A DNA stretch of 64,000 nucleotides, from positions 372,001-436,000 of the forward strand of contig JABFGI010000002.1 of the NCBI GenBank assembly GCA_013112535.1. The letters are read 5' to 3'. The notes beneath the pieces are model-generated. The model searched no databases. It worked only from the letters and a program-made list of their open reading frames with translations, and was not told the origin of the DNA. Below are positions 47,386 to 56,784 of the stretch, in pieces (position 1 is the first letter of the stretch; each line of letters starts with the position of its first letter). The DNA comes from Pseudomonadota bacterium. Its GTDB lineage: Bacteria > Pseudomonadota > Gammaproteobacteria > Eutrophobiales > Eutrophobiaceae. A program made the translations under genes and the position numbers.

Positions 47386-47958
47386 ATGGGCGACTTACTT
47401 CTACTACTTTTCAATACCGCGATAATTAATAACCTGGCACTGACCTACCTTGTCGGGATAGACCTGCAAGTTACTGCTAGCCAACGAACCAATACAGCAT
47501 GGTTAACAGGAGTCGCCACTCTCTATTGTTTATCACTTTGCCTGCCAGCAACTTATTTAATCAACCAATTAATCATTATTCCATTTGAATTACAGTATCT
47601 TGAATTATTACTGTATGTGATGACGATCCTGATAATTGTATTGGGAACAAAAAATATTATTTATCGACATTACCCATTTCTAATTGAAAAGGTTGATGCC
47701 ATCACACCAGTATTGCTAATCAATTCAATTCTTCTTGCTGTCATACTTTTACAAAAATCACACATTAATTCTTTTATTGGTTCTTTTATGTATGGATTAG
47801 GAACCGGACTCGGATTTTTATTTCTATTATTAATTATCACCTTTTTACGTGAGCGTATTGATAATAAAAGTGTGCCTAAACCTTTTCGAGGTATCCCTCT
47901 ACTACTAATCTCAATCGGTATATTGTCAATGGGGTTAATGGGACTGGCAGGTTTATAG
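47386..47958 (+). CDS. rnfA: Rnf complex subunit RnfA
   Basis: 190 residues, six predicted membrane segments. Part of the ion-pumping ferredoxin:NAD+ oxidoreductase (Rnf/Rsx). The first helix carries NNLALTYLVGID, the family's conserved half-site where a [2Fe-2S] or related centre is bound in known complexes, though the usual Cys is replaced by Thr-Tyr-Leu here (typical start: NNFVLxxxLGxCP); FLRERID...PKPFRGIPLLLI closes the protein. It is the first gene of the cluster after metG. Confidence 0.88.
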   Translation: MGDLLLLLFNTAIINNLALTYLVGIDLQVTASQRTNTAWLTGVATLYCLSLCLPATYLINQLIIIPFELQYLELLLYVMTILIIVLGTKNIIYRHYPFLIEKVDAITPVLLINSILLAVILLQKSHINSFIGSFMYGLGTGLGFLFLLLIITFLRERIDNKSVPKPFRGIPLLLISIGILSMGLMGLAGL

Positions 47959-47960
47959 TA

Positions 47961-48461
47961 ATGTTGTCTTTATTTATCGCCATCACAGTCATTAGCCTGT
48001 TTGCTATCTCAATCGCTATTCTTTCATCGAATAATGAAAGCCCCATTATCGAAAAAACAAATCAAAACAAAATTGAAGCAATTGAAAAAGTATTACCGCA
48101 AACACAATGTGGTGATTGCAGTTTTAACGGCTGTCAACCCTATGCCGAAGCATTAGCTCAAAATAAAACGGATATTAATCGCTGTTTGCCCGGTGGCGAT
48201 GAAACAGTTAAAGAACTGGCAGTCTTACTTGGAACTAAAATAAAGCCTTTATACAAAGAAAGTAAAGACACGAATATTGTTGCGCTTATTGATGAATCAA
48301 TTTGTATTGGTTGCGTCAAGTGTATTAGTGCTTGTCCTGTTGATGCTATTCTCGGCGCACCAAAACAAATGCACAGCATTATTAATCAATATTGCACCGG
48401 TTGTGAATTATGTATTGCACCTTGTCCGGTTGATTGCATCAGCATGGTTAAGGCAAGTTAG
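47961..48461 (+). CDS. rnfB: Rnf complex iron-sulfur subunit RnfB
   Basis: 166 residues. A single N-terminal membrane anchor (about 2-22) is followed by the four-cysteine 4Fe-4S domain (LPQTQCGDCSFNGCQPYAEAL ... CLPGG; shown in part) and two ferredoxin-type 4Fe-4S motifs (CIGCVKCISACP and CTGCELCIAPCP, about 110-155). It is thought to be the entry subunit for ferredoxin electrons. It starts 2 bases after rnfA and lies 3 bases before rnfD. Confidence 0.95.
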   Translation: MLSLFIAITVISLFAISIAILSSNNESPIIEKTNQNKIEAIEKVLPQTQCGDCSFNGCQPYAEALAQNKTDINRCLPGGDETVKELAVLLGTKIKPLYKESKDTNIVALIDESICIGCVKCISACPVDAILGAPKQMHSIINQYCTGCELCIAPCPVDCISMVKAS

Positions 48462-48464
48462 CAT

Positions 48465-49505
48465 ATGGCAACAACAGATAAAATTATTAACTCGCCGCAT
48501 ACACATTCTGTAAAATCAGTTGATGCCATTATGCGTCAGGTTATATTTGCACTAATTCCAGGAATAATATTGAGCACAATTTATTTTGGTATCGGTGTGC
48601 TTGTGCAATGTATTCTTGCGATTGTGTTTGCGCTGTTGTCGGAAGCGTTAGTATTAAAGTTATCGAAGCAAAAAATTGCATCTTCATTAAAAAATAACAC
48701 GGCAATTATTACTGCCTTGCTTTTTGCATTAACGCTCTCTCCCTACACAACCTGGTGGGTAAACTTTACCGGGATTGTCTTCGCTATAGTTGTTGCGAAA
48801 CATTTGTTTGGTGGACTCGGTAAAAACCCGTTTAACCCTGCAATGGCAGCTTATGTTTTTGTCCTGTTATGTTTTCCATTAAAAATGGCATATTGGCCTG
48901 ACTTAAGTAACAACGAAATTGAACTATCGTTATCGCATTATCTTAATATCATCTTTTCAGGATTACCCATCGCACAAGAACTCGATGCAATAAGCGGCGC
49001 AACACCACTAACTAATATGAAAGTTGAAATAGGGTTAATGACAATGGTTTCTGAAATAGAAATGAATCCACTTTACGGAGCACTGGGAGGTAAGGGTTGG
49101 GAATGGATTGCCGTAGCTTATTTTACTGGCGGGATCTTTTTACTTATAACAAGAGTCATCCGTTGGCAAATTCCCGTTACCGTTATTGGAACGGTATTTA
49201 TTATCAGCCTGATGTTTAATGCAATTGATTCCGATGTTTACCCATCAGCTCTATATCATTTGTTTACCGGTGGCACGATGCTATGTGCTTTTTTTATCGC
49301 GACAGATCCTGCCAGCTCATCAACGACACCTAAAGGAAAAATTATTTACGCTTTCGGTATCGGATTACTAATATATATTATTCGCACCTGGGGTAGTTAC
49401 CCTGATGGTATTGCTTTTGCAATATTAATAATGAACGCCATGGTTCCTTTGATCGATTATTACACCAGACCTAAACCTTTAGGGAAAGATGAGTTTGATG
49501 AATAA
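48465..49505 (+). CDS. rnfD: Rnf complex subunit RnfD
   Basis: 346 residues, about nine to ten membrane segments. The flavin site SGATPLTNMK (about 178-187) carries the Thr to which FMN is covalently bound in known RnfD. LFGGLGKNPFNPAMAAY and FFIATDPASSSTTPKG are typical RnfD/NqrB blocks. It follows rnfB directly; rnfC, which normally lies between them, is absent. It overlaps the rnfG start by 17 bases. Confidence 0.96.
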   Translation: MATTDKIINSPHTHSVKSVDAIMRQVIFALIPGIILSTIYFGIGVLVQCILAIVFALLSEALVLKLSKQKIASSLKNNTAIITALLFALTLSPYTTWWVNFTGIVFAIVVAKHLFGGLGKNPFNPAMAAYVFVLLCFPLKMAYWPDLSNNEIELSLSHYLNIIFSGLPIAQELDAISGATPLTNMKVEIGLMTMVSEIEMNPLYGALGGKGWEWIAVAYFTGGIFLLITRVIRWQIPVTVIGTVFIISLMFNAIDSDVYPSALYHLFTGGTMLCAFFIATDPASSSTTPKGKIIYAFGIGLLIYIIRTWGSYPDGIAFAILIMNAMVPLIDYYTRPKPLGKDEFDE

Positions 49506-50100
49506 ACAAAAACTCAAATCGATATTCCCGTTTACAATAGCCAGTCTTGTTTGTATTAGCATCCTGTTTCTTGTAAACCTCGCTACTAAAGATAAAATTA
49601 ACATTAATAAAGAACAGGCTGCACTCGCAATGATTACTGATGTGCTTCAAGTCAAGTACAATAATAATCTCTATCAAGACAAAATTGATATTGATGTTCC
49701 TGATTATATAAACAAGTCAAATAAATTAACGGTCTATAGAGCAAGGTTAAATAATCAACCTGTCGCCGTTAGTCTGATTCCTGTTATCACTAAAGCGTAT
49801 AATGGCGGTTTGAGTCTAGTCATCGGTATTAGTTATGATGGAAAACTAACTGGAATGAAAATTCTGGAACATAATGAAACTAAAGGATTTGGTGACCAGG
49901 CGCATCAGGACAATTCTACCTGGTTACAAAACTTCAATGGCTACTCACTCGAAACACCGAAACAGAATTGGACGATAAAGAAAGATCAGGGTGCGTTTGA
50001 TCAATTAAGTGGTGCCACCATTACATCAAGAAGTATTATTACTATACTATACAAAACACTGGAATATTATACCAAGAACCGAGATAAATTTTACTTATGA
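49489..50100 (+). CDS. rnfG: Rnf complex subunit RnfG
   Basis: 203 residues. One N-terminal membrane segment (about 10-30), then a periplasmic flavin domain with QLSGATITSRSI (about 170-181), the covalent FMN-threonine motif, and HNETKGFGDQ earlier. It overlaps rnfD by 17 bases and yhbY by 4 (ATGA), so the cluster reads straight through. rnfE would be expected next but is absent. Confidence 0.95.
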   Translation: MSLMNKQKLKSIFPFTIASLVCISILFLVNLATKDKININKEQAALAMITDVLQVKYNNNLYQDKIDIDVPDYINKSNKLTVYRARLNNQPVAVSLIPVITKAYNGGLSLVIGISYDGKLTGMKILEHNETKGFGDQAHQDNSTWLQNFNGYSLETPKQNWTIKKDQGAFDQLSGATITSRSIITILYKTLEYYTKNRDKFYL

Positions 50101-50390
50101 CTATTAATAACACACAAAAGAAATTTCTTCGCCAGGCTGCACATCATTTAAAACCCGTCGTCTGGGCAGGTAAAAATGGAGTCAGTAAAAACTTGATTGA
50201 AGAGATTGAACAAGCTTTGGAAATTCACGAGTTAATAAAAGTAAAATGTAATCTTGGTGAACGCGAAGAACGCGATGCAGGCATTGAAGATATCTGCAAG
50301 AAAACAGGTGCTGATAATGTGCAGCGTATCGGTAATATCGTCACACTTTATAAAAAGAACCCTGAAAAACCGGTTATTAAATTACCTTAA
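50097..50390 (+). CDS. yhbY: CRM-domain ribosome assembly protein YhbY
   Basis: 97 residues, one CRM RNA-binding domain: QKKFLRQAAHHLKPVVWAGKNGVSKNLIEEIEQAL is the standard N-terminal half (given here as QKKFLRQAAHHLKPVV and GKNGVSKN), with the GxxG-type loop. It binds pre-50S particles. In Pseudomonas yhbY sits near greA/rlmE; here it is attached to the rnf cluster by an ATGA overlap, while greA and rlmE are next to each other at 15.6 kb. Confidence 0.93.
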   Translation: MTINNTQKKFLRQAAHHLKPVVWAGKNGVSKNLIEEIEQALEIHELIKVKCNLGEREERDAGIEDICKKTGADNVQRIGNIVTLYKKNPEKPVIKLP

Positions 50391-50944
50391 CTTTTGTTTT
50401 GTTCAGAAGGTAACGCCAATTCTTCCAGAAAAAATGCTGACAGGTCATGGCGACCTCCTAGCCCGGCTTTTTTATATACAACTCTTGCCTTTTGTCGCGC
50501 TGTCGCTTCACTGACATTACGAATATACGCCACTTCTTTGTGACTCAGGCCTTTTAATAACAATAGGCCTATTTCTTTTTTACTGGAAGTTGGATTCCAC
50601 CGTTCAAATTGATTATTAATTGATTTACCCAAACCCTCTAACAAGGTTTGAGCTTTATTTCTCAACTCAATCGCCTGTTCAGTATTTTCCTGTAAATCCT
50701 GTTTTAATTTGGTAACTAATGCTCGTGAGTTCTTTGCTTCCTTAAGCAATCGGAAGGAAATAGTAAATGCACTAGTAATCGCAATAATAAAAACCAACAT
50801 TTCGACAACAATATGAATCCATTCTGTGCCTTCACGAATATCCGCAATGATATCAATTGCGGCAAATAGACTGACCAGTACGAATGCGCCGAGTAAAAAT
50901 AAACGAAAACGACTTTCAAATAATATTTCATTGATATCTAACAT
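50387..50944 (-). CDS. Membrane-bound LuxR-type transcription regulator
   Basis: 185 residues. Two membrane helices at the N-terminus (about 12-32 and 44-65), a helical linker (about 70-110), and a C-terminal LuxR/GerE helix-turn-helix (about 125-175: IGLLLLKGLSHKEVAYIRNVSEATARQKARVVYKKAGL). No receiver or autoinducer domain is present. It probably senses something in the membrane and regulates from there. It is divergent from the metal-efflux operon, with 119 bases between, and may control it, but this is inference. It converges on yhbY with overlapping stops. Confidence 0.85.
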   Translation of the reverse strand: MLDINEILFESRFRLFLLGAFVLVSLFAAIDIIADIREGTEWIHIVVEMLVFIIAITSAFTISFRLLKEAKNSRALVTKLKQDLQENTEQAIELRNKAQTLLEGLGKSINNQFERWNPTSSKKEIGLLLLKGLSHKEVAYIRNVSEATARQKARVVYKKAGLGGRHDLSAFFLEELALPSEQNKS

Positions 50945-51063
50945 ATTGATTTAAATAAGTTTCACAAATGCTATATGGTGTTCATATAAAAGAGATAGCA
51001 TAGTGACCAGTATGATAAATGAAACAAAACCGAAATATCTCAATAATCAATTAATAAAATGAA

Positions 51064-52299
51064 ATGAAATATTTATTTTTTATTCTCAACCTGCTCTTAC
51101 CGATCTCAGTCTTCGCTGAAACAGATCACGATCATGCCAAGCCTTTACTTATTTATGAAGAGCTGACTTTACATGACGTTGTTGAGAAAACTTATCAACG
51201 AAACCCCAGACTTGAAGTCGTGCAAGCCAGACTTAAGCATGTTGACGCGCAAAATAATAGTACACAAAGTTTGTGGGCTTCTGATCCCACGTTTAATGTG
51301 AGTCATTATAACGATGTCCTAACCGATAGCGATGGATTACAAGAATTTGAAGTCGGGATGGAATTACCACTGTGGTTACCCGGTCAAAAAGCCGCTCGTC
51401 AGAAAACATTCGAACAGGAGCGTTCTATTGTTAATGCCTCAGAACCCGCATTAAAACTGGAAATAGCCGGTACTGTACGTGAATTACTATGGAATATTGC
51501 ACTGACGAAAAACAAGGTGAGTGTTGCAAAAAAAGAATGGGATATCGTTAAAAAATTGGAACAGGATGTTAATAAACGCGTTGAATTAGGCGATCTTGCA
51601 CAATCAAACATGATTCTTGCGCAGCAAGAATCCTTATCCAAAGAAGCAGCATATCAAATTGCAGAGCAGGAATTTCGTCATGCACAACACCGTTATGACA
51701 TGATTACCGGGCTCAATACTTTACCTGCAAATTACGAAGAGGTCGTTACGGATGATATTTCAATTAGCCTTGAACACCCTGCTTTAAAAGAATCACAGAA
51801 AAAAGTAAATCACAGTGCAGCACAACGTGATCAAGTTATGCTTGAGAAACGGGGAAACCCGACACTGTTCGTCGGGACTCGACATGAGCAGGGACCAACA
51901 GATAATGGTTATGATAATGCGATTGGTTTGAGTTTAAGTATGCCAATTGGACTCACTGCCTATACCGCACCAATAGTGACGGCGGCAGAAGTTGAGTTAT
52001 CTGAAAACCGCAGTCAAATGGAAATCCTTCACCGTGAACTGAATATAACTATACAAGACGCCAGCAGAGAACTCAGTTCAACAATAGATCAATATGATTT
52101 TGCTAGGCGACAAAACGAATTATCAAAACGTAATCTTGCTTTATCACGTAAGGCTTTTTCACTTGGTGAAACGGGGTTAATCGAATTAATCCGTATTCAG
52201 GCGCAAGCGTTTGCTGCCGAACGAAACATGCATCAAAAATATCTGGAAGTCGGTCTGCAAAAGGCGCGACTCAATCAAGCAAAGGGGATCATTCCATGA
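51064..52299 (+). CDS. TolC-family outer-membrane efflux channel
   Basis: 411 residues with signal peptide (ends VFA, then ETDHDHAKP, a His-rich start of the mature protein). Two long-helix TolC repeats with paired coiled coils (about 60-205 and 240-400). It is the CusC/CzcC partner of the RND pump that follows: its stop overlaps the adaptor start by four bases (ATGA). It would carry substrate from the periplasm out of the cell. Confidence 0.9.
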   Translation: MKYLFFILNLLLPISVFAETDHDHAKPLLIYEELTLHDVVEKTYQRNPRLEVVQARLKHVDAQNNSTQSLWASDPTFNVSHYNDVLTDSDGLQEFEVGMELPLWLPGQKAARQKTFEQERSIVNASEPALKLEIAGTVRELLWNIALTKNKVSVAKKEWDIVKKLEQDVNKRVELGDLAQSNMILAQQESLSKEAAYQIAEQEFRHAQHRYDMITGLNTLPANYEEVVTDDISISLEHPALKESQKKVNHSAAQRDQVMLEKRGNPTLFVGTRHEQGPTDNGYDNAIGLSLSMPIGLTAYTAPIVTAAEVELSENRSQMEILHRELNITIQDASRELSSTIDQYDFARRQNELSKRNLALSRKAFSLGETGLIELIRIQAQAFAAERNMHQKYLEVGLQKARLNQAKGIIP

Positions 52300-53402
52300 A
52301 GTTTTCTCAATTAGCATTTTTATTGTTTATCGGTTTCAATGCTATAGCCGAGACAACTTCGACTGAAAAAATTATCACATTGTCAGATGAACAAAAAACA
52401 TCTTATGGCATAAAAACAATGACATTACAGCCGGCAACAGAAGTATTGGGTGTACGTTACCCTGCCGAGGTTGTTGTCCCTAATTCACAATTACAGGTTA
52501 TCACTGTACTTCAAGGTGGATTGGTGGAAGCATTAATGGTAGCTGAAGGTGATTATGTCAAACAGAACCAAGTATTAGCCAGAATACAAAGTCCAGGTTT
52601 GCTGACACTACAACGCGATTTACTCCAAACACTGACGCAACTCGCACTAGCACGGTCTACTTTAAACCGCGATAAACAATTACTGGATGAAGGGATTATT
52701 CCAAAGCGACGTTATCTTGAATCACGTAGCGCCTGGCAGGCTTTAGTAACAGAAAAAGAACAATTGGAAGCAACACTGCAGTTTTCAGGAATGAGTAAAG
52801 ATGCAATATCCGAACTGGAAAACAAACGTAAATTAAATAGTGCTATAACAGTAACTGCACCTTTCGATGGTGTCTTGCTTGAACAAATGGTTATTCCCGG
52901 TCAAAAACTGGAAGCAGCCGATCCATTATTTCAATTAGGTAAACTTTCACCACTATGGCTGGAAATTCATGTGCCGGTAGAAGTCGTTAACAGTGTCAGT
53001 CTCGGAGATAGTATTTCAGTAACGGAAATGAATATTGAAGGAGAGATTATTACTCTGGGTCGTAAAGTCCATGCAGCAGATCAAGGCACTCTGGTTCGTG
53101 CTGTTGTTAAAGACAATATCGAACAATTACGCCCGGGACAATTCGTTCAGGCACAACTCGTTTTAAACTCTGATCAACAACAACGTTATCTTGTTCCTCG
53201 AAAAGCGATCGTTAGAGTTGAACAAAAGACCATTATCTTTATAGAAACAGATCAGGGATTTGCAGCAATTGATATCAAAGTTGTTGGCAGTGATGAAGAA
53301 CAACAAATTATTATATCTTCACAAACAATTGATTCTCCCGTTGTTATCAGTGGTGCAGTTAGCTTAAAAGCCATTCTAACCGGCACTGGCGGCGAGAGTT
53401 AA
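52296..53402 (+). CDS. RND efflux periplasmic adaptor (CusB/CzcB type)
   Basis: 368 residues. Signal peptide (ends AIA), then the membrane-fusion fold: barrel-sandwich halves (LMVAEGDYVKQNQVLARI and ITVTAPFDGVLLEQMVIPGQK), an alpha-hairpin between them (about 105-175), a beta-barrel and the membrane-proximal part. It links the inner-membrane pump and the TolC channel. No metal-binding Met cluster like that of CusB's N-terminus is evident, so the metal cannot be named. Confidence 0.9.
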   Translation: MKFSQLAFLLFIGFNAIAETTSTEKIITLSDEQKTSYGIKTMTLQPATEVLGVRYPAEVVVPNSQLQVITVLQGGLVEALMVAEGDYVKQNQVLARIQSPGLLTLQRDLLQTLTQLALARSTLNRDKQLLDEGIIPKRRYLESRSAWQALVTEKEQLEATLQFSGMSKDAISELENKRKLNSAITVTAPFDGVLLEQMVIPGQKLEAADPLFQLGKLSPLWLEIHVPVEVVNSVSLGDSISVTEMNIEGEIITLGRKVHAADQGTLVRAVVKDNIEQLRPGQFVQAQLVLNSDQQQRYLVPRKAIVRVEQKTIIFIETDQGFAAIDIKVVGSDEEQQIIISSQTIDSPVVISGAVSLKAILTGTGGES

Positions 53403-53407
53403 TTTAG

Positions 53408-56400
53408 ATGCTGCAAAAAATTATACAATTCGCACTGACCCAGCGCCTGCTGATCATGATGTCGACAGTTATTCTTGCTATCGCTGGCTGGAAAGCATTT
53501 CAGAATTTACCCATTGATGCTTTTCCTGATGTCTCAACGACGCAGGTCAAGATCATTATCAAGGCACCCGGTATGACACCGGAAGAAGTCGAGACACGCA
53601 TTACGGCACCTATCGAAGTTGAAATGCTCGGTATTCCAAAACAAAGCATGCTGCGTTCCATGTCCAAATATGCCTTGGCTGATATCACAGTAGATTTCGC
53701 AGATGGTACTGACATCTATTGGGCGCGCCAGCAAGTATCCGAACGGCTTAATGCCATTTGGAGTGATCTACCTGCTGATATAGGTGGTGGTATTGCACCG
53801 ATGACAACACCCCTGGGTGAAATGTTTATGTTCACCATAGAAAGTGATGAATTATCCATTATGGAAAAACGGACCTTATTGGACTGGGTTATTCGTCCTG
53901 CCTTAAGAACCGTTCCCGGCGTTGCTGATGTGAATGCATTGGGTGGTTTGGTTCGCACTTTTGAAGTTACACCGAATATCACATTAATGAATAATCAGGG
54001 TATAACGCTTGATGCTTTACGAGCTGCATTGTTAGAAAATAATCGAAATGATGGTGCGGGTCAGTTAATTGATGGAGAAGAAACGCTTTTAATTCGTAGT
54101 GATGGTAGTATTCAAACGCTGGATGATATTGGCGACATCATTGTTAAGTCACATCCAGTTGAACCAGTAAGAATACGAGATATCGCAACAATCAGTATTG
54201 GTTCGTTAACGCGTTATGGCGGTGTCACTCGTAACGGTAAAGGTGAAGCAGTTGAAGGGTTGGTACTCGGGTTACGTGGTGCTAATGCCCGTAAACTGGT
54301 AGCAGGTGTTAGCCAGAAACTTGATGAGCTTCAATCGACTTTGCCTGAAGGAGTAACCACTCGAGTGTTTTATAATCGCGGCGACCTGGTAGATAGCGCA
54401 GTTAACACAGTAGCAAAAGCACTCGCTGAAGCGATAGTTCTGGTATTGATACTATTAGTGTTGTTTTTGGGTAATTTGCGCGCAGCATTAACCGTTGCCT
54501 TAATTTTGCCATTAGCCGCATTAGCCACAGTCATCCTCATGCGTCAATTCAATCTGTCTGCAAACCTCATGAGTCTTGGTGGTTTGGCAATCGCAATTGG
54601 TATGTTGGTTGATGCAGCCGTGGTCATAGTTGAAAATGTTGTTTCGGAACTGGCTCATAAACAAAAAACTAATCTGGTTCCCAGATTACATCTTATCTAC
54701 CGTTCAGTTGCCGATGTCGCTCTACCTGTGACAACAGGTATTATAGTTATTATGGTTGTATTTCTACCATTATTAACACTGCAAGGGCTGGAAGGTAAAT
54801 TATTTTCTCCTGTGGCAATCACTATTGTCTTTGCTCTGGGAGCATCGTTGTTATTATCGCTAACCGTCATTCCAGTATTGTCTTCAGTATTATTGAAAAA
54901 CGTTAGTCATAAAGATCCTTTCTTGGTAAAACTCCTCGATAAACTTTATACCCCGATTCTTAAACGCTGTTTGCAATATAGTTGGGCACCAATCGCATTA
55001 GCGTTATTCGGTTTAATAGTTATGTTTGGTTTGTATACACAATTGGGAAAGAGTTTTATGCCAACTTTAGATGAAGGCAATATTATTGTGCAAACCGAAA
55101 AACTGCCTTCGATAGATCTGAACGAATCCATGCGCATCGATACCATGGTTCAAAAAGCCATACTTGGAAACATACCTGAGGTTACCGGCATTGTTGCTCG
55201 AACCGGTTCGGATGAGATTGGACTTGATCCTATGGGTTTAAATCAAACGGATATGTTTCTGGAAATAAAACCACGTGAAGAATGGAGCTTTAAAACAAAG
55301 GATGAATTTATCGAGAAACTTAGAAATGTACTTAGTGATTTTCCTGGTCTGGTGTTTGGCTTTACCCAGCCTATTGAAATGCGTGTTTCGGAAATGCTTA
55401 CCGGCGTACGTGGAGATGTTGCCATTAAATTGTTTGGTAACGATCTGAATACGCTAAATGAAAAGGCGCAAAAAATTGCCAGTGTTGTTGAAAAAGTTCA
55501 AGGTGCTGAAGATGTGTTTGCTGCGCAAAATGAAGGTGTTCAATATTTACGTGTTGTTATTGATCGTCTTGCAGTAGGTCGTCTTGGTTTATCTATTGAT
55601 GATGTTGAAAACACGCTTCGCTCACTTATTGAAGGTCAGAACATAGGGATTATCTATGAAAGTTCACGCCGTATTCCATTAATTATTAAAGGTCGTGGTG
55701 ACCTTCGTCAATCAGCTGATGAATTTACTAACCTGAGACTGACACTTGATGATGGTCGCAGTATTCCACTAACCAGTCTGGCAACACTGGAACGCGTTGA
55801 AGGTCCGGTGATGATTACACGCGAAACAGGTAGTCGATCTTCCGTTGTCATTGCCAACGTAGGTGGACGCGATTTGGTTGGCTTTGTTGATGAAGTAAAA
55901 CAACAGGTCGCTGATAAAGTTCAGCTACCTACTGGCTATTATTTAAAATGGGGTGGACAGTTCGAAAACCAGCAACGTGCAGCAGCACGCTTCGCTATTG
56001 TTATACCTGCAGCGATTGGTCTAATCTTCTTATTACTATTTAGTACCTTCCGGTCGGTTAGTCAGTCGATATTAATTCTGACTAATATTCCGTTTGCAAT
56101 GATAGGTGGTGTTGTCGCTTTATGGATATCGGGCGAGTACTTATCTGTGCCCGCTTCTGTTGGTTTTATTGCCTTACTCGGTATTGCCGTATTAAATGGT
56201 GTTGTACTCGTTACCTTTTTTAATCAGCTTAGAGAATTAGGACATGATATTAATCATGTAGTGATAGAAGGTGCTCGACGTCGCTTACGACCAGTAATGA
56301 TGACGGCCAGTATCGCTGCGTTTTCTTTAATACCATTATTGTTCGCAACGGGTCCCGGTTCTGAAATCCAACGTCCGTTGGCTATCGTCGTTATCGGAGG

Positions 56401-56467
56401 TCTGGTAACGTCAACCATGCTAACGCTATTAATATTGCCAGTGTTATATCGCTGGCTACATCGCTGA
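53408..56467 (+). CDS. Heavy-metal-efflux RND pump (CzcA/CusA family)
   Basis: 1019 residues, twelve membrane segments and two large periplasmic loops. HME-RND features: N-terminal FPDVSTTQVKI, DIYWARQQVSERL, and the fourth helix IAIGMLVDAAVVIVENVV with the Asp and Glu used in proton relay. It exports a metal cation, driven by protons; the VDAAVVIVEN version does not by itself tell copper/silver from zinc/cobalt/nickel. It follows the adaptor after 5 bases. The DUF3240 gene follows after 8. Confidence 0.94.
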   Translation: MLQKIIQFALTQRLLIMMSTVILAIAGWKAFQNLPIDAFPDVSTTQVKIIIKAPGMTPEEVETRITAPIEVEMLGIPKQSMLRSMSKYALADITVDFADGTDIYWARQQVSERLNAIWSDLPADIGGGIAPMTTPLGEMFMFTIESDELSIMEKRTLLDWVIRPALRTVPGVADVNALGGLVRTFEVTPNITLMNNQGITLDALRAALLENNRNDGAGQLIDGEETLLIRSDGSIQTLDDIGDIIVKSHPVEPVRIRDIATISIGSLTRYGGVTRNGKGEAVEGLVLGLRGANARKLVAGVSQKLDELQSTLPEGVTTRVFYNRGDLVDSAVNTVAKALAEAIVLVLILLVLFLGNLRAALTVALILPLAALATVILMRQFNLSANLMSLGGLAIAIGMLVDAAVVIVENVVSELAHKQKTNLVPRLHLIYRSVADVALPVTTGIIVIMVVFLPLLTLQGLEGKLFSPVAITIVFALGASLLLSLTVIPVLSSVLLKNVSHKDPFLVKLLDKLYTPILKRCLQYSWAPIALALFGLIVMFGLYTQLGKSFMPTLDEGNIIVQTEKLPSIDLNESMRIDTMVQKAILGNIPEVTGIVARTGSDEIGLDPMGLNQTDMFLEIKPREEWSFKTKDEFIEKLRNVLSDFPGLVFGFTQPIEMRVSEMLTGVRGDVAIKLFGNDLNTLNEKAQKIASVVEKVQGAEDVFAAQNEGVQYLRVVIDRLAVGRLGLSIDDVENTLRSLIEGQNIGIIYESSRRIPLIIKGRGDLRQSADEFTNLRLTLDDGRSIPLTSLATLERVEGPVMITRETGSRSSVVIANVGGRDLVGFVDEVKQQVADKVQLPTGYYLKWGGQFENQQRAAARFAIVIPAAIGLIFLLLFSTFRSVSQSILILTNIPFAMIGGVVALWISGEYLSVPASVGFIALLGIAVLNGVVLVTFFNQLRELGHDINHVVIEGARRRLRPVMMTASIAAFSLIPLLFATGPGSEIQRPLAIVVIGGLVTSTMLTLLILPVLYRWLHR

Positions 56468-56475
56468 GGTTCATC

Positions 56476-56784
56476 ATGAGTCAATCATTAGTCACACTTA
56501 TCTGCTCACCTTCTCTGGAAAGGCCTATTACCGATTGGCTACTGGAACATGAAAGTAGCTCCGGCTTTACCAGTATTCAGGCATATGGTCATGGAAGTGA
56601 TCCCGCCACCTTTACGCTTATTGAACAGGTAGAAGGACGTAAGGAACAAGTTATATTTCAGATACACATTGCTTCTAATCAGGAAAATGATTTTATTAAA
56701 AATCTTAAAGAAAGTTTTAAAGGAACCGGTATTCATTATTGGTTAGCGCCGGTGATTCAAGCAGGACATTTAGATAAGCCATGA
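56476..56784 (+). CDS. DUF3240 family protein
   Basis: 102 residues, a small ferredoxin-like/PII-like fold pattern: LVTLICSPSLERPITDWLLEH, GFTSIQAYGHGSD, VEGRKEQVIFQIHI. Members commonly lie next to CusA/CzcA-type pumps, as here, and may be a cytosolic regulator or metal binder. Function is not established. A 105-base segment of this gene (56623-56727) recurs identically at 60158-60262. The following HlyD gene overlaps its end by four bases. Confidence 0.85.
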   Translation: MSQSLVTLICSPSLERPITDWLLEHESSSGFTSIQAYGHGSDPATFTLIEQVEGRKEQVIFQIHIASNQENDFIKNLKESFKGTGIHYWLAPVIQAGHLDKP

